This document shows positions 42,694 to 52,048 of a stretch of DNA of 64,000 nucleotides, piece after piece. The stretch lies in the NCBI RefSeq assembly GCF_016031625.1, contig NZ_JACCHP010000020.1, forward strand, positions 62,001 through 126,000. Direction: 5' to 3'. A program made the translations under genes and the position numbers. Position 1 is the stretch's first letter. Every line of letters begins with the position of its first letter. The notes under the pieces are model-generated. The model did not search any database. It was given only the letters and a program-made list of their open reading frames with translations, and was not told where the DNA came from. This DNA is from Bradyrhizobium agreste. GTDB taxonomy: Bacteria; Pseudomonadota; Alphaproteobacteria; Rhizobiales; Xanthobacteraceae.

Positions 42694-43799
42694 CCATGGA
42701 CCCCGCTCACGGCGCGATCGGCGGCAACGACACCGATCAGCGCGACGTGCAGAACAATGATTTCGCGGAGAATTCGCAGCCGCATCAGGAGCCGCGCCGC
42801 GTCAACAACGATCCGCGCGCCAAGCAGCAGAAGGGCAACCAGGTCCGCCGCGACCGCCGCGACGTCCATGGCTGGGTCGTGCTCGACAAGCCGATCGGCA
42901 TGACCTCGACGCAGGCGGTCGCCGTGCTCAAGCGCCTGTTCAACGCCAAGCGGGCCGGACACGCCGGCACGCTCGATCCGCTCGCCTCCGGGGGCTTGCC
43001 GATCGCGCTCGGTGAGGCCACCAAGACCGTCCCCTTCGTGATGGACGGCCGCAAGCGCTACCGCTTCACGGTCTGCTGGGGCGAGGAGCGCGACACCGAC
43101 GACATCGAGGGCCGCGTCACCGCGACCTCGGACCGGCGCCCGAGCCGGGAGGCGATCCTGGCCCTGCTGCCCCGCTTCACCGGGGTGATCGAGCAGATCC
43201 CGCCGCGCTATTCGGCGATCAAGGTCCAGGGCGAGCGCGCCTATGATCTCGCCCGCGACGGCGAGGTCGTGGAACTGGCGCCCCGCCCGGTCGAGATTCA
43301 CCATTTAACCCTTGTCGATCAACCAGATAACGACCGGGCCGTGTTCGAGGCCGAATGCGGCAAGGGCACCTATGTCCGGGCGCTCGCCCGCGATATGGGC
43401 CGGATTCTCGGCACTTACGGCCATATCTGCGCGCTGCGGCGGACCCTGGTCGGCCCATTTGGCGAAAACGACATGATTCCGCTGGATCAGTTGGAGGCTT
43501 TGTGCGATAGAGCCGCGTCCGGCGAGGGCAGCCTCGCCGACGCGCTTTTGCCCGTTGAGACCGCGCTGGACGACATCCCGGCACTGGCCGTCACTCGGGC
43601 TGATGCGGCAAGGCTCCATCGGGGCCAGGCCGTTTTGTTGCGCGGACGGGATGCGCCCACTTGTAGCGGCACAGTCTATGTCACGGTGGCAGGCCGTCTT
43701 TTGGCGCTTGCCGAAGTTGGCAATGGCGAAATCATCCCCAAGCGTGTGTTCAACCTGACCGGCCTGACTGCCAGCCCCGGTCGCAACGAGAGAAACTGA
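42690..43799 (+). CDS. truB: tRNA pseudouridine55 synthase TruB
   Basis: Makes pseudouridine 55 in the T-loop of tRNAs. The 369 residues contain the catalytic-aspartate motif AGTLDPLASGGLPIALG and the VLDKPIGMTSTQAV start of the catalytic domain at about residue 67, preceded by a 60-residue polar N-terminal extension (NNDFAENSQPHQEPRRVNND) not seen in E. coli TruB. Downstream are RYSAIKVQGERAYDLARDGE and the RGTYVR-type KGTYVRALARDMG motif. Two bases separate it from rpsO. Confidence 0.95.
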   Translation: MTMDPAHGAIGGNDTDQRDVQNNDFAENSQPHQEPRRVNNDPRAKQQKGNQVRRDRRDVHGWVVLDKPIGMTSTQAVAVLKRLFNAKRAGHAGTLDPLASGGLPIALGEATKTVPFVMDGRKRYRFTVCWGEERDTDDIEGRVTATSDRRPSREAILALLPRFTGVIEQIPPRYSAIKVQGERAYDLARDGEVVELAPRPVEIHHLTLVDQPDNDRAVFEAECGKGTYVRALARDMGRILGTYGHICALRRTLVGPFGENDMIPLDQLEALCDRAASGEGSLADALLPVETALDDIPALAVTRADAARLHRGQAVLLRGRDAPTCSGTVYVTVAGRLLALAEVGNGEIIPKRVFNLTGLTASPGRNERN

Positions 43800-43801
43800 C
43801 G

Positions 43802-44071
43802 ATGTCGATTGCCGCAGAACGCAAAGCGGAAGTCATCAAGACGAATGCCACCAAGGCCGGCGACACCGGCTCGCCCGAGGTTCAGGTCGCGATCCTGTCG
43901 GAACGCATCAACAACCTCACCAACCATTTCAAGACCCACGTGAAGGACAACCATTCGCGTCGCGGCCTCTTGAAGCTGGTCTCGACCCGCCGCTCGCTCC
44001 TCGACTATCTCAAGAGGAAGGACGAGGCGCGGTACAAGGCGCTGATCGAGAAGCACAATATTCGTCGTTAA
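43802..44071 (+). CDS. rpsO: 30S ribosomal protein S15
   Basis: Small-subunit protein S15, a primary 16S rRNA binder. The 89 residues (MSIAAERKAEVIKTNATKAG through HVKDNHSRRGLLKLVSTRRS) are typical. Followed directly by a perfect terminator and then by the structured leader of pnp. Confidence 0.97.
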   Translation: MSIAAERKAEVIKTNATKAGDTGSPEVQVAILSERINNLTNHFKTHVKDNHSRRGLLKLVSTRRSLLDYLKRKDEARYKALIEKHNIRR

Positions 44072-44079
44072 GAGTTGCT

Positions 44080-44102
44080 GCGCGCGCCACCGGCGCGCGT
44101 TT
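44080..44102 (+). terminator. Intrinsic terminator after rpsO
   Basis: CGCGCGCC (44080-44087) pairs perfectly with GGCGCGCG (44091-44098), loop ACC, followed by TTTT. It would uncouple much of pnp expression from rpsO. Confidence 0.85.
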
Positions 44103-44324
44103 TCGCACGTGGTTTCGAACGAAAGCGCTTCCTTAAAGGTTTTTGATCGAGGCTGCGTGCGCGTCGGATGCAGATCATGACGATTCGCATCCGGGCATGA
44201 ACGGCGAAGACCGCAGTTCGGTGTTCGCGCTCGTGCCGACTGACAGTCCAGCAGCAATCCGGCGGCTGGGCACAACGGGCAAGGCGCCCGTATGACCCGA
44301 AAGGATGGACGCCATCCGACATCC

Positions 44325-44398
44325 AAAAACCATGGCAGGATCGCAGGACGCTGATCATCCGCTCCGATCAGCGTCCCGCAATCTTGCGCATGGTTTTT
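44325..44398 (+). promoter_or_regulatory. Long hairpin in the pnp leader
   Basis: AAAAACCATG (44325-44334) pairs with CATGGTTTTT (44389-44398) and GGACGCTGATC (44346-44356) pairs with GATCAGCGTCC (44366-44376), with partly paired stretches between, giving about 30 bp of stem. It lies 50 bases before pnp, where E. coli has an RNase III-cut hairpin used for pnp autoregulation. The T-run also makes it terminator-like. The rest of this 377-base gap (44103-44324) shows only a small GGATGG-ACG-CCATCC hairpin. Confidence 0.7.
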
Positions 44399-44448
44399 GT
44401 TTTTCGAGCGCCGTCCCTTCTTTCGAGAACCCATGAAAGAAGACCTCT

Positions 44449-46611
<2,163 letters not shown>

Positions 46612-46635
46612 TCGCTCAACCACGTCAGAAACACG

Positions 46636-46662
46636 AAGGGCGGCCGAGAGGCCGCCCTTTTT
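46636..46662 (+). terminator. Intrinsic terminator after pnp
   Basis: AAGGGCGGCC (46636-46645) pairs with GGCCGCCCTT (46650-46659), loop GAGA, followed by TTTTT. Confidence 0.93.
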
Positions 46663-46688
46663 GTTTGTGTTGTATTGTCGATCGGTCC

Positions 46689-46757
46689 GTAGCCCGTATG
46701 AAGCGAAGCGGAATGCGGGACGGCGTCCCGGATTGCGCTGCGCTCCATCCGGGCTAC
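46689..46757. repeat. Palindromic intergenic repeat, family F
   Basis: GTAGCCCGTATGAAGCGAAG at the left pairs with CTTCGCTTCATACGGGCTAC-like sequence at the right, here reduced to GCGCTCCATCCGGGCTAC; the centre GGGACGGCGTCCC is a perfect small palindrome. Lies between the convergent pnp and katG genes. Confidence 0.75.
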
Positions 46758-46824
46758 GAGATCACCTCTCCCGCATCCGCCTTCGCTTAGGCTTCGGCGG
46801 ACAAGAGCGAAAGAGGTGGCACCC

Positions 46825-48990
46825 TCACGCCACGAGGTCGTAGCGGTCGAGGTTCATCACCTTGGTCCAGGCCGTGGCGAAGTCCTTGACGAACTTCTCC
46901 TTGGAGTCCGAGGTGGCATAGACCTCGGCGAAGGCGCGGAGCTGCGAGTGTGCGCCGAAGATGAGATCGACGCGCGTGCCGGTCCACTTCACCGCATTGG
47001 TCTTGCGGTCGCGCCCTTCGTAGCTGCCGTCGGCCGCTTGCGTCCACTGCGTGCTCATGTCGAGCAGGTTGACGAAGAAGTCGTTGCTCAACGTTCCCAC
47101 CTTGGTGGTGAACACGCCGTGCTTCGAGCCGTTCGCGTTGGCGCCGAGCACACGCAGGCCGCCGACCAGCACCGTCATCTCGGGGCCGGTGAGCCTCAAG
47201 AGCTGCGCACGATCGACCAGAGCTTCCTCCTGCTGCATGAACTGATGCCGCTTGCCAATGTAATTGCGGAAGCCATCGGCGCGCGGCTCCAGCGGCGCGA
47301 AGGAGGCCGCGTCCGTCTGCTCCTGCGAAGCATCCATGCGGCCCGGCGTGAAGCCGACCTTGACCTCGACGCCGGCATCCTTGGCGGCCTTCTCGACCGC
47401 GGCGGTGCCGCCGAGCACAATCAGGTCCGCAAGCGAGACTTTCTTCGCGCCTGAAGACGCGTTGAAGTCCTTCTGGATCGCTTCGAGCTTGCCGAGCACC
47501 TTGGCGAGCTGGGCCGGCTCGTTCACCTCCCAGTCCTTCTGCGGGGCAAGGCGGATGCGCGCGCCGTTGGCCCCGCCGCGCTTGTCCGAGCCGCGGAACG
47601 TCGAGGCCGACGCCCAGGCGGTCGAGACCAGCTCGGACACCGAGAGGCCCGAAGCCAGGATCTTGCTCTTCAGCGAGGCGATATCCTGCTCGCCGACCAG
47701 CTCGTGATCCACGGCGGGAATCGGATCCTGCCAGATCAGCGTCTCCTTCGGCACCAGCGGGCCGAGGTAGCGCTGGATCGGACCCATGTCGCGATGGGTG
47801 AGCTTGAACCAGGCGCGGGCGAAGGCGTCCGCGAACTGATCGGGATTCTCGTAGAAGCGCCGCGAGATCTTCTGATAGGCCGGATCCATGCGCAGCGAGA
47901 GGTCGGTCGTCAGCATGGTCGGCCGATGCTTCTTCGACTTGTCGAAGGCGTCGGGAATGATCGCATCGGCGCCTTTCGCCACCCACTGGTTGGCACCGCC
48001 CGGGCTCTTGGTCAGCTCCCATTCGTACTTGAACAGGTTCTCGAAGAAGTTGTTGCTCCACTTCGTCGGGGTCTGCGTCCAGGTCACCTCGATGCCGCTG
48101 GTGATGGCGTCGCCCGCGAGGCCCGAGGCGTGCTTGCTCTTCCAGCCGAGGCCCTGATCTTCCAGCGCGCCGGCTTCCGGCTCCGGGCCGACCAGCGACG
48201 GATCGCCCGCGCCATGGGTCTTGCCGAAAGTGTGGCCGCCGGCGATCAGCGCGACGGTCTCCTCGTCGTTCATCGCCATGCGGAAGAAGGTCTCGCGGAT
48301 GTCCTTGGCCGCGGCGACCGGGTCCGGCTTGCCGTTCGGGCCTTCCGGATTGACGTAGATGAGGCCCATCTGCACGGCGCCGAGCGGCTCGGCGAGCTGG
48401 CGTTCGCCGCTGTAGCGCTCATCGCCGAGCCAGGTGCCCTCAGGGCCCCAATACAGCTCCTCCGGCTCCCAGACGTCGGCGCGGCCACCCGCAAATCCAA
48501 ACGTCTTGAAGCCCATCGATTCCAGCGCGACGTTGCCGGCGAGCACCATCAGATCGGCCCAGGAAATCTTGCGGCCGTATTTCTGCTTGATCGGCCACAG
48601 CAGACGGCGGGCCTTGTCGAGGTTGGCATTGTCGGGCCAGCTGTTGAGCGGGGCGAAACGCTGCTGACCGGCGCCGGCGCCACCGCGGCCGTCGGTGATG
48701 CGGTAGGTGCCCGCGCTGTGCCAGGCCATGCGGATCATCAGGCCGCCGTAGTGGCCGAAGTCGGCGGGCCACCATTCCTGCGAATCCGTCATCAGGGCCG
48801 TGAGGTCCTTGATGACCGCGTTCAGGTCGAGCGACTTGAACTCCTTGGCATAGTCGAATTCCTTGCCCATCGGATCGGACAGATCGGAATTCTTGTGCAG
48901 CACCTCGATGTTGAGCTGCGTCGGCCACCAGTCGCGATTCGTGCGCGTGGGTTTTCCGCCCGAAAACGGGCACTTCGAAGTGTCGTCCAT
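46825..48990 (-). CDS. katG: Catalase-peroxidase KatG
   Basis: Heme enzyme removing hydrogen peroxide. The 721 residues have the two KatG halves. The distal heme motif MIRMAWHSAGTYRI holds the catalytic Arg, Trp and His; the Tyr for the Met-Tyr-Trp adduct lies in GLIYVNPEGPNGKPDP; the proximal His lies in GGHTFGKTHG. No signal peptide is seen. ATG at 48990 follows a GAGGAGG ribosome-binding site. It is divergent from oxyR, the classical arrangement for peroxide-induced control. Confidence 0.97.
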   Translation of the reverse strand: MDDTSKCPFSGGKPTRTNRDWWPTQLNIEVLHKNSDLSDPMGKEFDYAKEFKSLDLNAVIKDLTALMTDSQEWWPADFGHYGGLMIRMAWHSAGTYRITDGRGGAGAGQQRFAPLNSWPDNANLDKARRLLWPIKQKYGRKISWADLMVLAGNVALESMGFKTFGFAGGRADVWEPEELYWGPEGTWLGDERYSGERQLAEPLGAVQMGLIYVNPEGPNGKPDPVAAAKDIRETFFRMAMNDEETVALIAGGHTFGKTHGAGDPSLVGPEPEAGALEDQGLGWKSKHASGLAGDAITSGIEVTWTQTPTKWSNNFFENLFKYEWELTKSPGGANQWVAKGADAIIPDAFDKSKKHRPTMLTTDLSLRMDPAYQKISRRFYENPDQFADAFARAWFKLTHRDMGPIQRYLGPLVPKETLIWQDPIPAVDHELVGEQDIASLKSKILASGLSVSELVSTAWASASTFRGSDKRGGANGARIRLAPQKDWEVNEPAQLAKVLGKLEAIQKDFNASSGAKKVSLADLIVLGGTAAVEKAAKDAGVEVKVGFTPGRMDASQEQTDAASFAPLEPRADGFRNYIGKRHQFMQQEEALVDRAQLLRLTGPEMTVLVGGLRVLGANANGSKHGVFTTKVGTLSNDFFVNLLDMSTQWTQAADGSYEGRDRKTNAVKWTGTRVDLIFGAHSQLRAFAEVYATSDSKEKFVKDFATAWTKVMNLDRYDLVA

Positions 48991-49042
48991 GAATACCTCC
49001 TCTGGCGGCGTCGAACTCGCACCTTTTGACCAGGTAGAAGCA

Positions 49043-49087
49043 CTCTAAGCTCCACGTTCGATCAGGTGAAGTTGACTTTAATGATCG
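49043..49087. promoter_or_regulatory. Candidate OxyR site and katG promoter
   Basis: In the katG-oxyR gap, CGATCA (49059-49064) and TGATCG (49082-49087) form a 6-bp inverted repeat with a 17-base spacer. On the minus strand TTCACC (49070-49065) and TTAGAG (49048-49043) are spaced by 16 bases and could be the katG promoter, placing the repeat just upstream of and over the -35, as for an activator site. The assignment to OxyR rests on position. Confidence 0.45.
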
Positions 49088-49105
49088 CTGCAATAAGATT
49101 TCCTG

Positions 49106-50032
49106 ATGCTCAACGTCACGCTGCGCCAGCTCCGGTATTTCGATGCGCTGGCCCGTCACGGCCATTTCGGCCGCGCGGCCGAGTCCTGCTCGATCTCGCA
49201 ACCCGCCCTGTCGATGCAGATCAAGGAACTCGAGGAGGCGCTGGGCGGCCTGCTGCTGGAGCGCAGCGCGCGGCAGGTCGCGCTGACCCGGTTCGGCGAG
49301 GAGCTGGCGCAACGGGTCCGCGACATCCTGCGCTCGGTCGACGAGCTCGGCGATTTCGCCCGTGCTTCGCAGGACCGCTTTGCCGGCCGCCTGCGCATCG
49401 GCATGATCCCGACCATCGCGCCCTACCTGCTGCCCAAGATCACCAAGAACCTCACGCGCATGCATCCGGAGCTCGACATCCGCGTGCGCGAGACCATGAC
49501 GCCGCGGCTGATCCAGGAGTTGGTGGAGGGACGGCTCGACACCGCCATCGTGGCGCTGCCGGTGTCGGAGCCCTCGCTCACCGAGGTCGCGCTGTTCGAG
49601 GAGAAGTTTCTGCTGGTGCGGCCGGGCGCCGATGAAGGCACACCGGTGCCGTCGCGCGAAATGATGCGCGAGATGCGGCTGCTGCTGCTCGAGGAGGGAC
49701 ACTGCTTCCGCGACCAGGCGCTCTCCTTCTGCAACATGCAATCGGCGCCGCCGCGCGAGATGCTGGATGCGAACTCGCTGTCGACGCTGGTCCAGATGGT
49801 CAGCGCCGGGATTGGCGTCACCCTGATCCCGGAGATGGCGGTGCCGGTGGAGACGCGCTCCGCCTCGGTCTCGCTGGCGCGCTTCCGCGACCCCGAGCCG
49901 TCGCGCACCATCGGCATGGTCTGGCGCAAGACCAGCCCGCTGGCGCGGCAGCTGCTGCAGATCTCCGAGGTGGTGTGCCTGTCGGCCGGCAAGGTGCGCG
50001 CGCGGCAATCCGTGCGCAGCCAGAAGGCTTGA
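49106..50032 (+). CDS. oxyR: Hydrogen-peroxide sensor OxyR (LysR family)
   Basis: LysR-type activator of peroxide defence. The 308 residues have an N-terminal winged HTH (LRQLRYFDALARHGHFGRAA, CSISQPALSMQIKELEEALG) and a substrate-binding-like domain with the redox pair C200 and C209 in GHCFRDQALSFC, aligning with C199 and C208 of E. coli OxyR. Divergent from katG with about 115 bases between. A GNAT gene follows eight bases downstream. Confidence 0.95.
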   Translation: MLNVTLRQLRYFDALARHGHFGRAAESCSISQPALSMQIKELEEALGGLLLERSARQVALTRFGEELAQRVRDILRSVDELGDFARASQDRFAGRLRIGMIPTIAPYLLPKITKNLTRMHPELDIRVRETMTPRLIQELVEGRLDTAIVALPVSEPSLTEVALFEEKFLLVRPGADEGTPVPSREMMREMRLLLLEEGHCFRDQALSFCNMQSAPPREMLDANSLSTLVQMVSAGIGVTLIPEMAVPVETRSASVSLARFRDPEPSRTIGMVWRKTSPLARQLLQISEVVCLSAGKVRARQSVRSQKA

Positions 50033-50039
50033 CGCGCTG

Positions 50040-50504
50040 ATGTCGCATCCGGTCATCCGCCCCGCCCGCGCGGACGAATACGACGAGATCGGCCGGGTCT
50101 GGATGGAGAGCTGGGTCTCCACCGGCCTCGCCGAAGCCAGCGACTTCCTGCTGGCGAACTTGCGTGCGCGCATCAGGCGCGAGATCGAGAACGGCTGGAG
50201 CCTGTTCGTCGCCGACGATTGCGGCACGATCGCCGCGATGCTGGCGTTGCATCTGCCAAAGCTCTGTCTCGACATGCTGTTCGTCGCGCCCGCCTATCAG
50301 GGCCAATCGCTCGGCCGGCAATTGCTGGCCTTCGCGCGCACGCAAATGCCGGACGAAATGTATCTGCGCTGCGTCCGCGAGAACGAGAAGGCCTGGCGCT
50401 GGTACGAGCGCGAAGGTTTTGTGTTCGAGAAGGAAGAGATCGAGCCGTCGAACGGGTTCGTGATGAAATATTATCGGTGGATGCGAAGGACCACCGCCAC
50501 GTAG
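50040..50504 (+). CDS. GNAT-family N-acetyltransferase
   Basis: A 154-residue GNAT enzyme. The acetyl-CoA-binding loop is VAPAYQGQSLGRQLLAFART and the C-terminal signature is NEKAWRWYEREGFVFEKEEI. The substrate is unknown. It begins eight bases after oxyR, so probably co-transcribed, but this link may be only positional. Confidence 0.88.
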   Translation: MSHPVIRPARADEYDEIGRVWMESWVSTGLAEASDFLLANLRARIRREIENGWSLFVADDCGTIAAMLALHLPKLCLDMLFVAPAYQGQSLGRQLLAFARTQMPDEMYLRCVRENEKAWRWYEREGFVFEKEEIEPSNGFVMKYYRWMRRTTAT

Positions 50505-50605
50505 CGCGCCGAGACCCTCACCTTGCGGTTGTCATCGGCTCGCTCTAAGACTTATCTCAAGTCCTCAGCGGACATCTTCAAGCTGGTGATCCCCCCGCCG
50601 ATTCC

Positions 50606-51427
50606 ATGTTTCGCATCTGTTTGACCGCGCTCTCCCTTGTTGGTCTCATCAGCGTCGCCGCGGCGCAGCCTGCACCGCCATCGGCGACGCCCACGACGCG
50701 ACCAGTCAAGGGCGCAACTCCGAAAGGCGCACCGAATCCCAAGCAGGCGGGCGCTGTTGACGCCGGCCCATGCGAAATCGGCCTCCTGGCCGCGCCCGCC
50801 AATCGCTTCGGCGTTCAGCAGGTCGGCTTCACCGTGTTCGGCAACGAGTACACACCCGTCCCGGTCGACAGTTGGGGGCTGGACGATCTCATCCTGTCGC
50901 GGCTTCGTGCCGCCGCAGCCGGAAAGTCGGTCAGGCGAATTGCGTATTCGCCCGCTGCTTTTGCGCATGCCGTGGAATCTGGATCGCCGATGCTGCGTCG
51001 GAACCCGGAACGACAGGAGTTCGTTCAGCAGAGCGCTGCCACCACCAAGTGTCAACGCTATGTTCTTGTCGAGCGGTACCAGAATCGCTTCAGCAATACC
51101 AACCAGTCCGTCGAAGGCTTTGGCATCGTGAAATGGGGCAACCCCATCAAGCGTCGCACGTTCCTGTTCGCGTTGACCTACATCACCGTGTACGACGGGC
51201 AGTCATTCGAGGCCATCAAGAAGGGCGCCGCAAGCCTGGATGACGAGCCGATGATGTCCCGCCTGATCGGGATCAACCCCATCAGTGGTCCCAACAGGGA
51301 GTTGGACGAGGCGGCCTTTCCATCGGCTCCCGCCGAGGTCGCGGCGAACGCGAAGCTGCGCGACGGTGTCCGTGCCTTATTGACGACGAGCCTCGACCGG
51401 ACATTACCACAACTGCTCCAGCAATAA
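50606..51427 (+). CDS. Exported protein of unknown function
   Basis: A 273-residue protein with a signal peptide (MFRICLTALSLVGLISVAAA, cleavage after AQP-region), a Pro/Ala/Thr-rich spacer (PAPPSATPTTRPVKGATPKG), then a compact domain with CEIGLLAAPANRFGVQQVGF, DDLILSRLRAAAAGKSVRRI and a conserved Cys pair (PCEIG and TTKCQRYVLVERYQNRFSN). I do not recognise the fold. GC use is lower than in neighbours in places. It starts 10 codons after a possible overlap with the gap and ends 11 bases before the GST gene. Confidence 0.7.
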   Translation: MFRICLTALSLVGLISVAAAQPAPPSATPTTRPVKGATPKGAPNPKQAGAVDAGPCEIGLLAAPANRFGVQQVGFTVFGNEYTPVPVDSWGLDDLILSRLRAAAAGKSVRRIAYSPAAFAHAVESGSPMLRRNPERQEFVQQSAATTKCQRYVLVERYQNRFSNTNQSVEGFGIVKWGNPIKRRTFLFALTYITVYDGQSFEAIKKGAASLDDEPMMSRLIGINPISGPNRELDEAAFPSAPAEVAANAKLRDGVRALLTTSLDRTLPQLLQQ

Positions 51428-51438
51428 GGCCCCGCACC

Positions 51439-52035
51439 ATGATCAAGCTCTATTGGTCGCCCCGCTCGCGCTCGTTCACGACGCTCTGGCTGATGGAGGA
51501 GAGCGGCCTGCCCTATGAGCGCGTGCTGACCGACATCTCGACCGGCGCGCAGAAGGCGCCGGACTATCTGAAGATCAATCCGATGGGCAAGGTGCCGGCG
51601 CTGACGGACGGCGAGGCCGCGCTCGGCGAAGCCGCGGCGATCTGCGCCTACATCGCCGACCGCTATCCCGAGACCAGGCTCGCGCCCGCCGTAACCGACC
51701 CGCGCCGGGCGCGCTATCTGCAATGGCTGTTCTTCTCGCCGGGCTGCATCGAGCCGGCCATTATCCAGATCTTCACCAAGATCGAGGTCCCGGCCTCGAC
51801 CGCGGCCTGGGGCAGCGCGACGCAGGTGTTCGACGTGCTGGAAGCTGCGCTCGAAAAGGGTCCGTGGATTCTCGGCGAGCACTTTTCCGCCGCCGATGTC
51901 GTGATCGGCGCGGGCCTGAATTTTGCGGTGCGCCGGTTCAAGATGGTCCCGTCGCGCCCGGCCTTCGATGCTTATCTCGCGCGCTGCACGGCGCGGCCGG
52001 CGTTCCAGCGCGCGGAGAAGATCGCGGCGGGATGA
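51439..52035 (+). CDS. Glutathione S-transferase family protein
   Basis: A 198-residue cytosolic GST: thioredoxin-like N-terminal domain (MIKLYWSPRSRSFTTLWLME, with the cis-Pro motif GKVPALTDGEAALGEAAAIC) and a C-terminal helical domain (HFSAADVVIGAGLNFAVRRF). The N-terminal SPRSRSF supplies a serine for glutathione activation. Subclass not determined. Its end is convergent with the autotransporter gene. Confidence 0.9.
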   Translation: MIKLYWSPRSRSFTTLWLMEESGLPYERVLTDISTGAQKAPDYLKINPMGKVPALTDGEAALGEAAAICAYIADRYPETRLAPAVTDPRRARYLQWLFFSPGCIEPAIIQIFTKIEVPASTAAWGSATQVFDVLEAALEKGPWILGEHFSAADVVIGAGLNFAVRRFKMVPSRPAFDAYLARCTARPAFQRAEKIAAG

Positions 52036-52048
52036 AGCAGCCCGCCGC

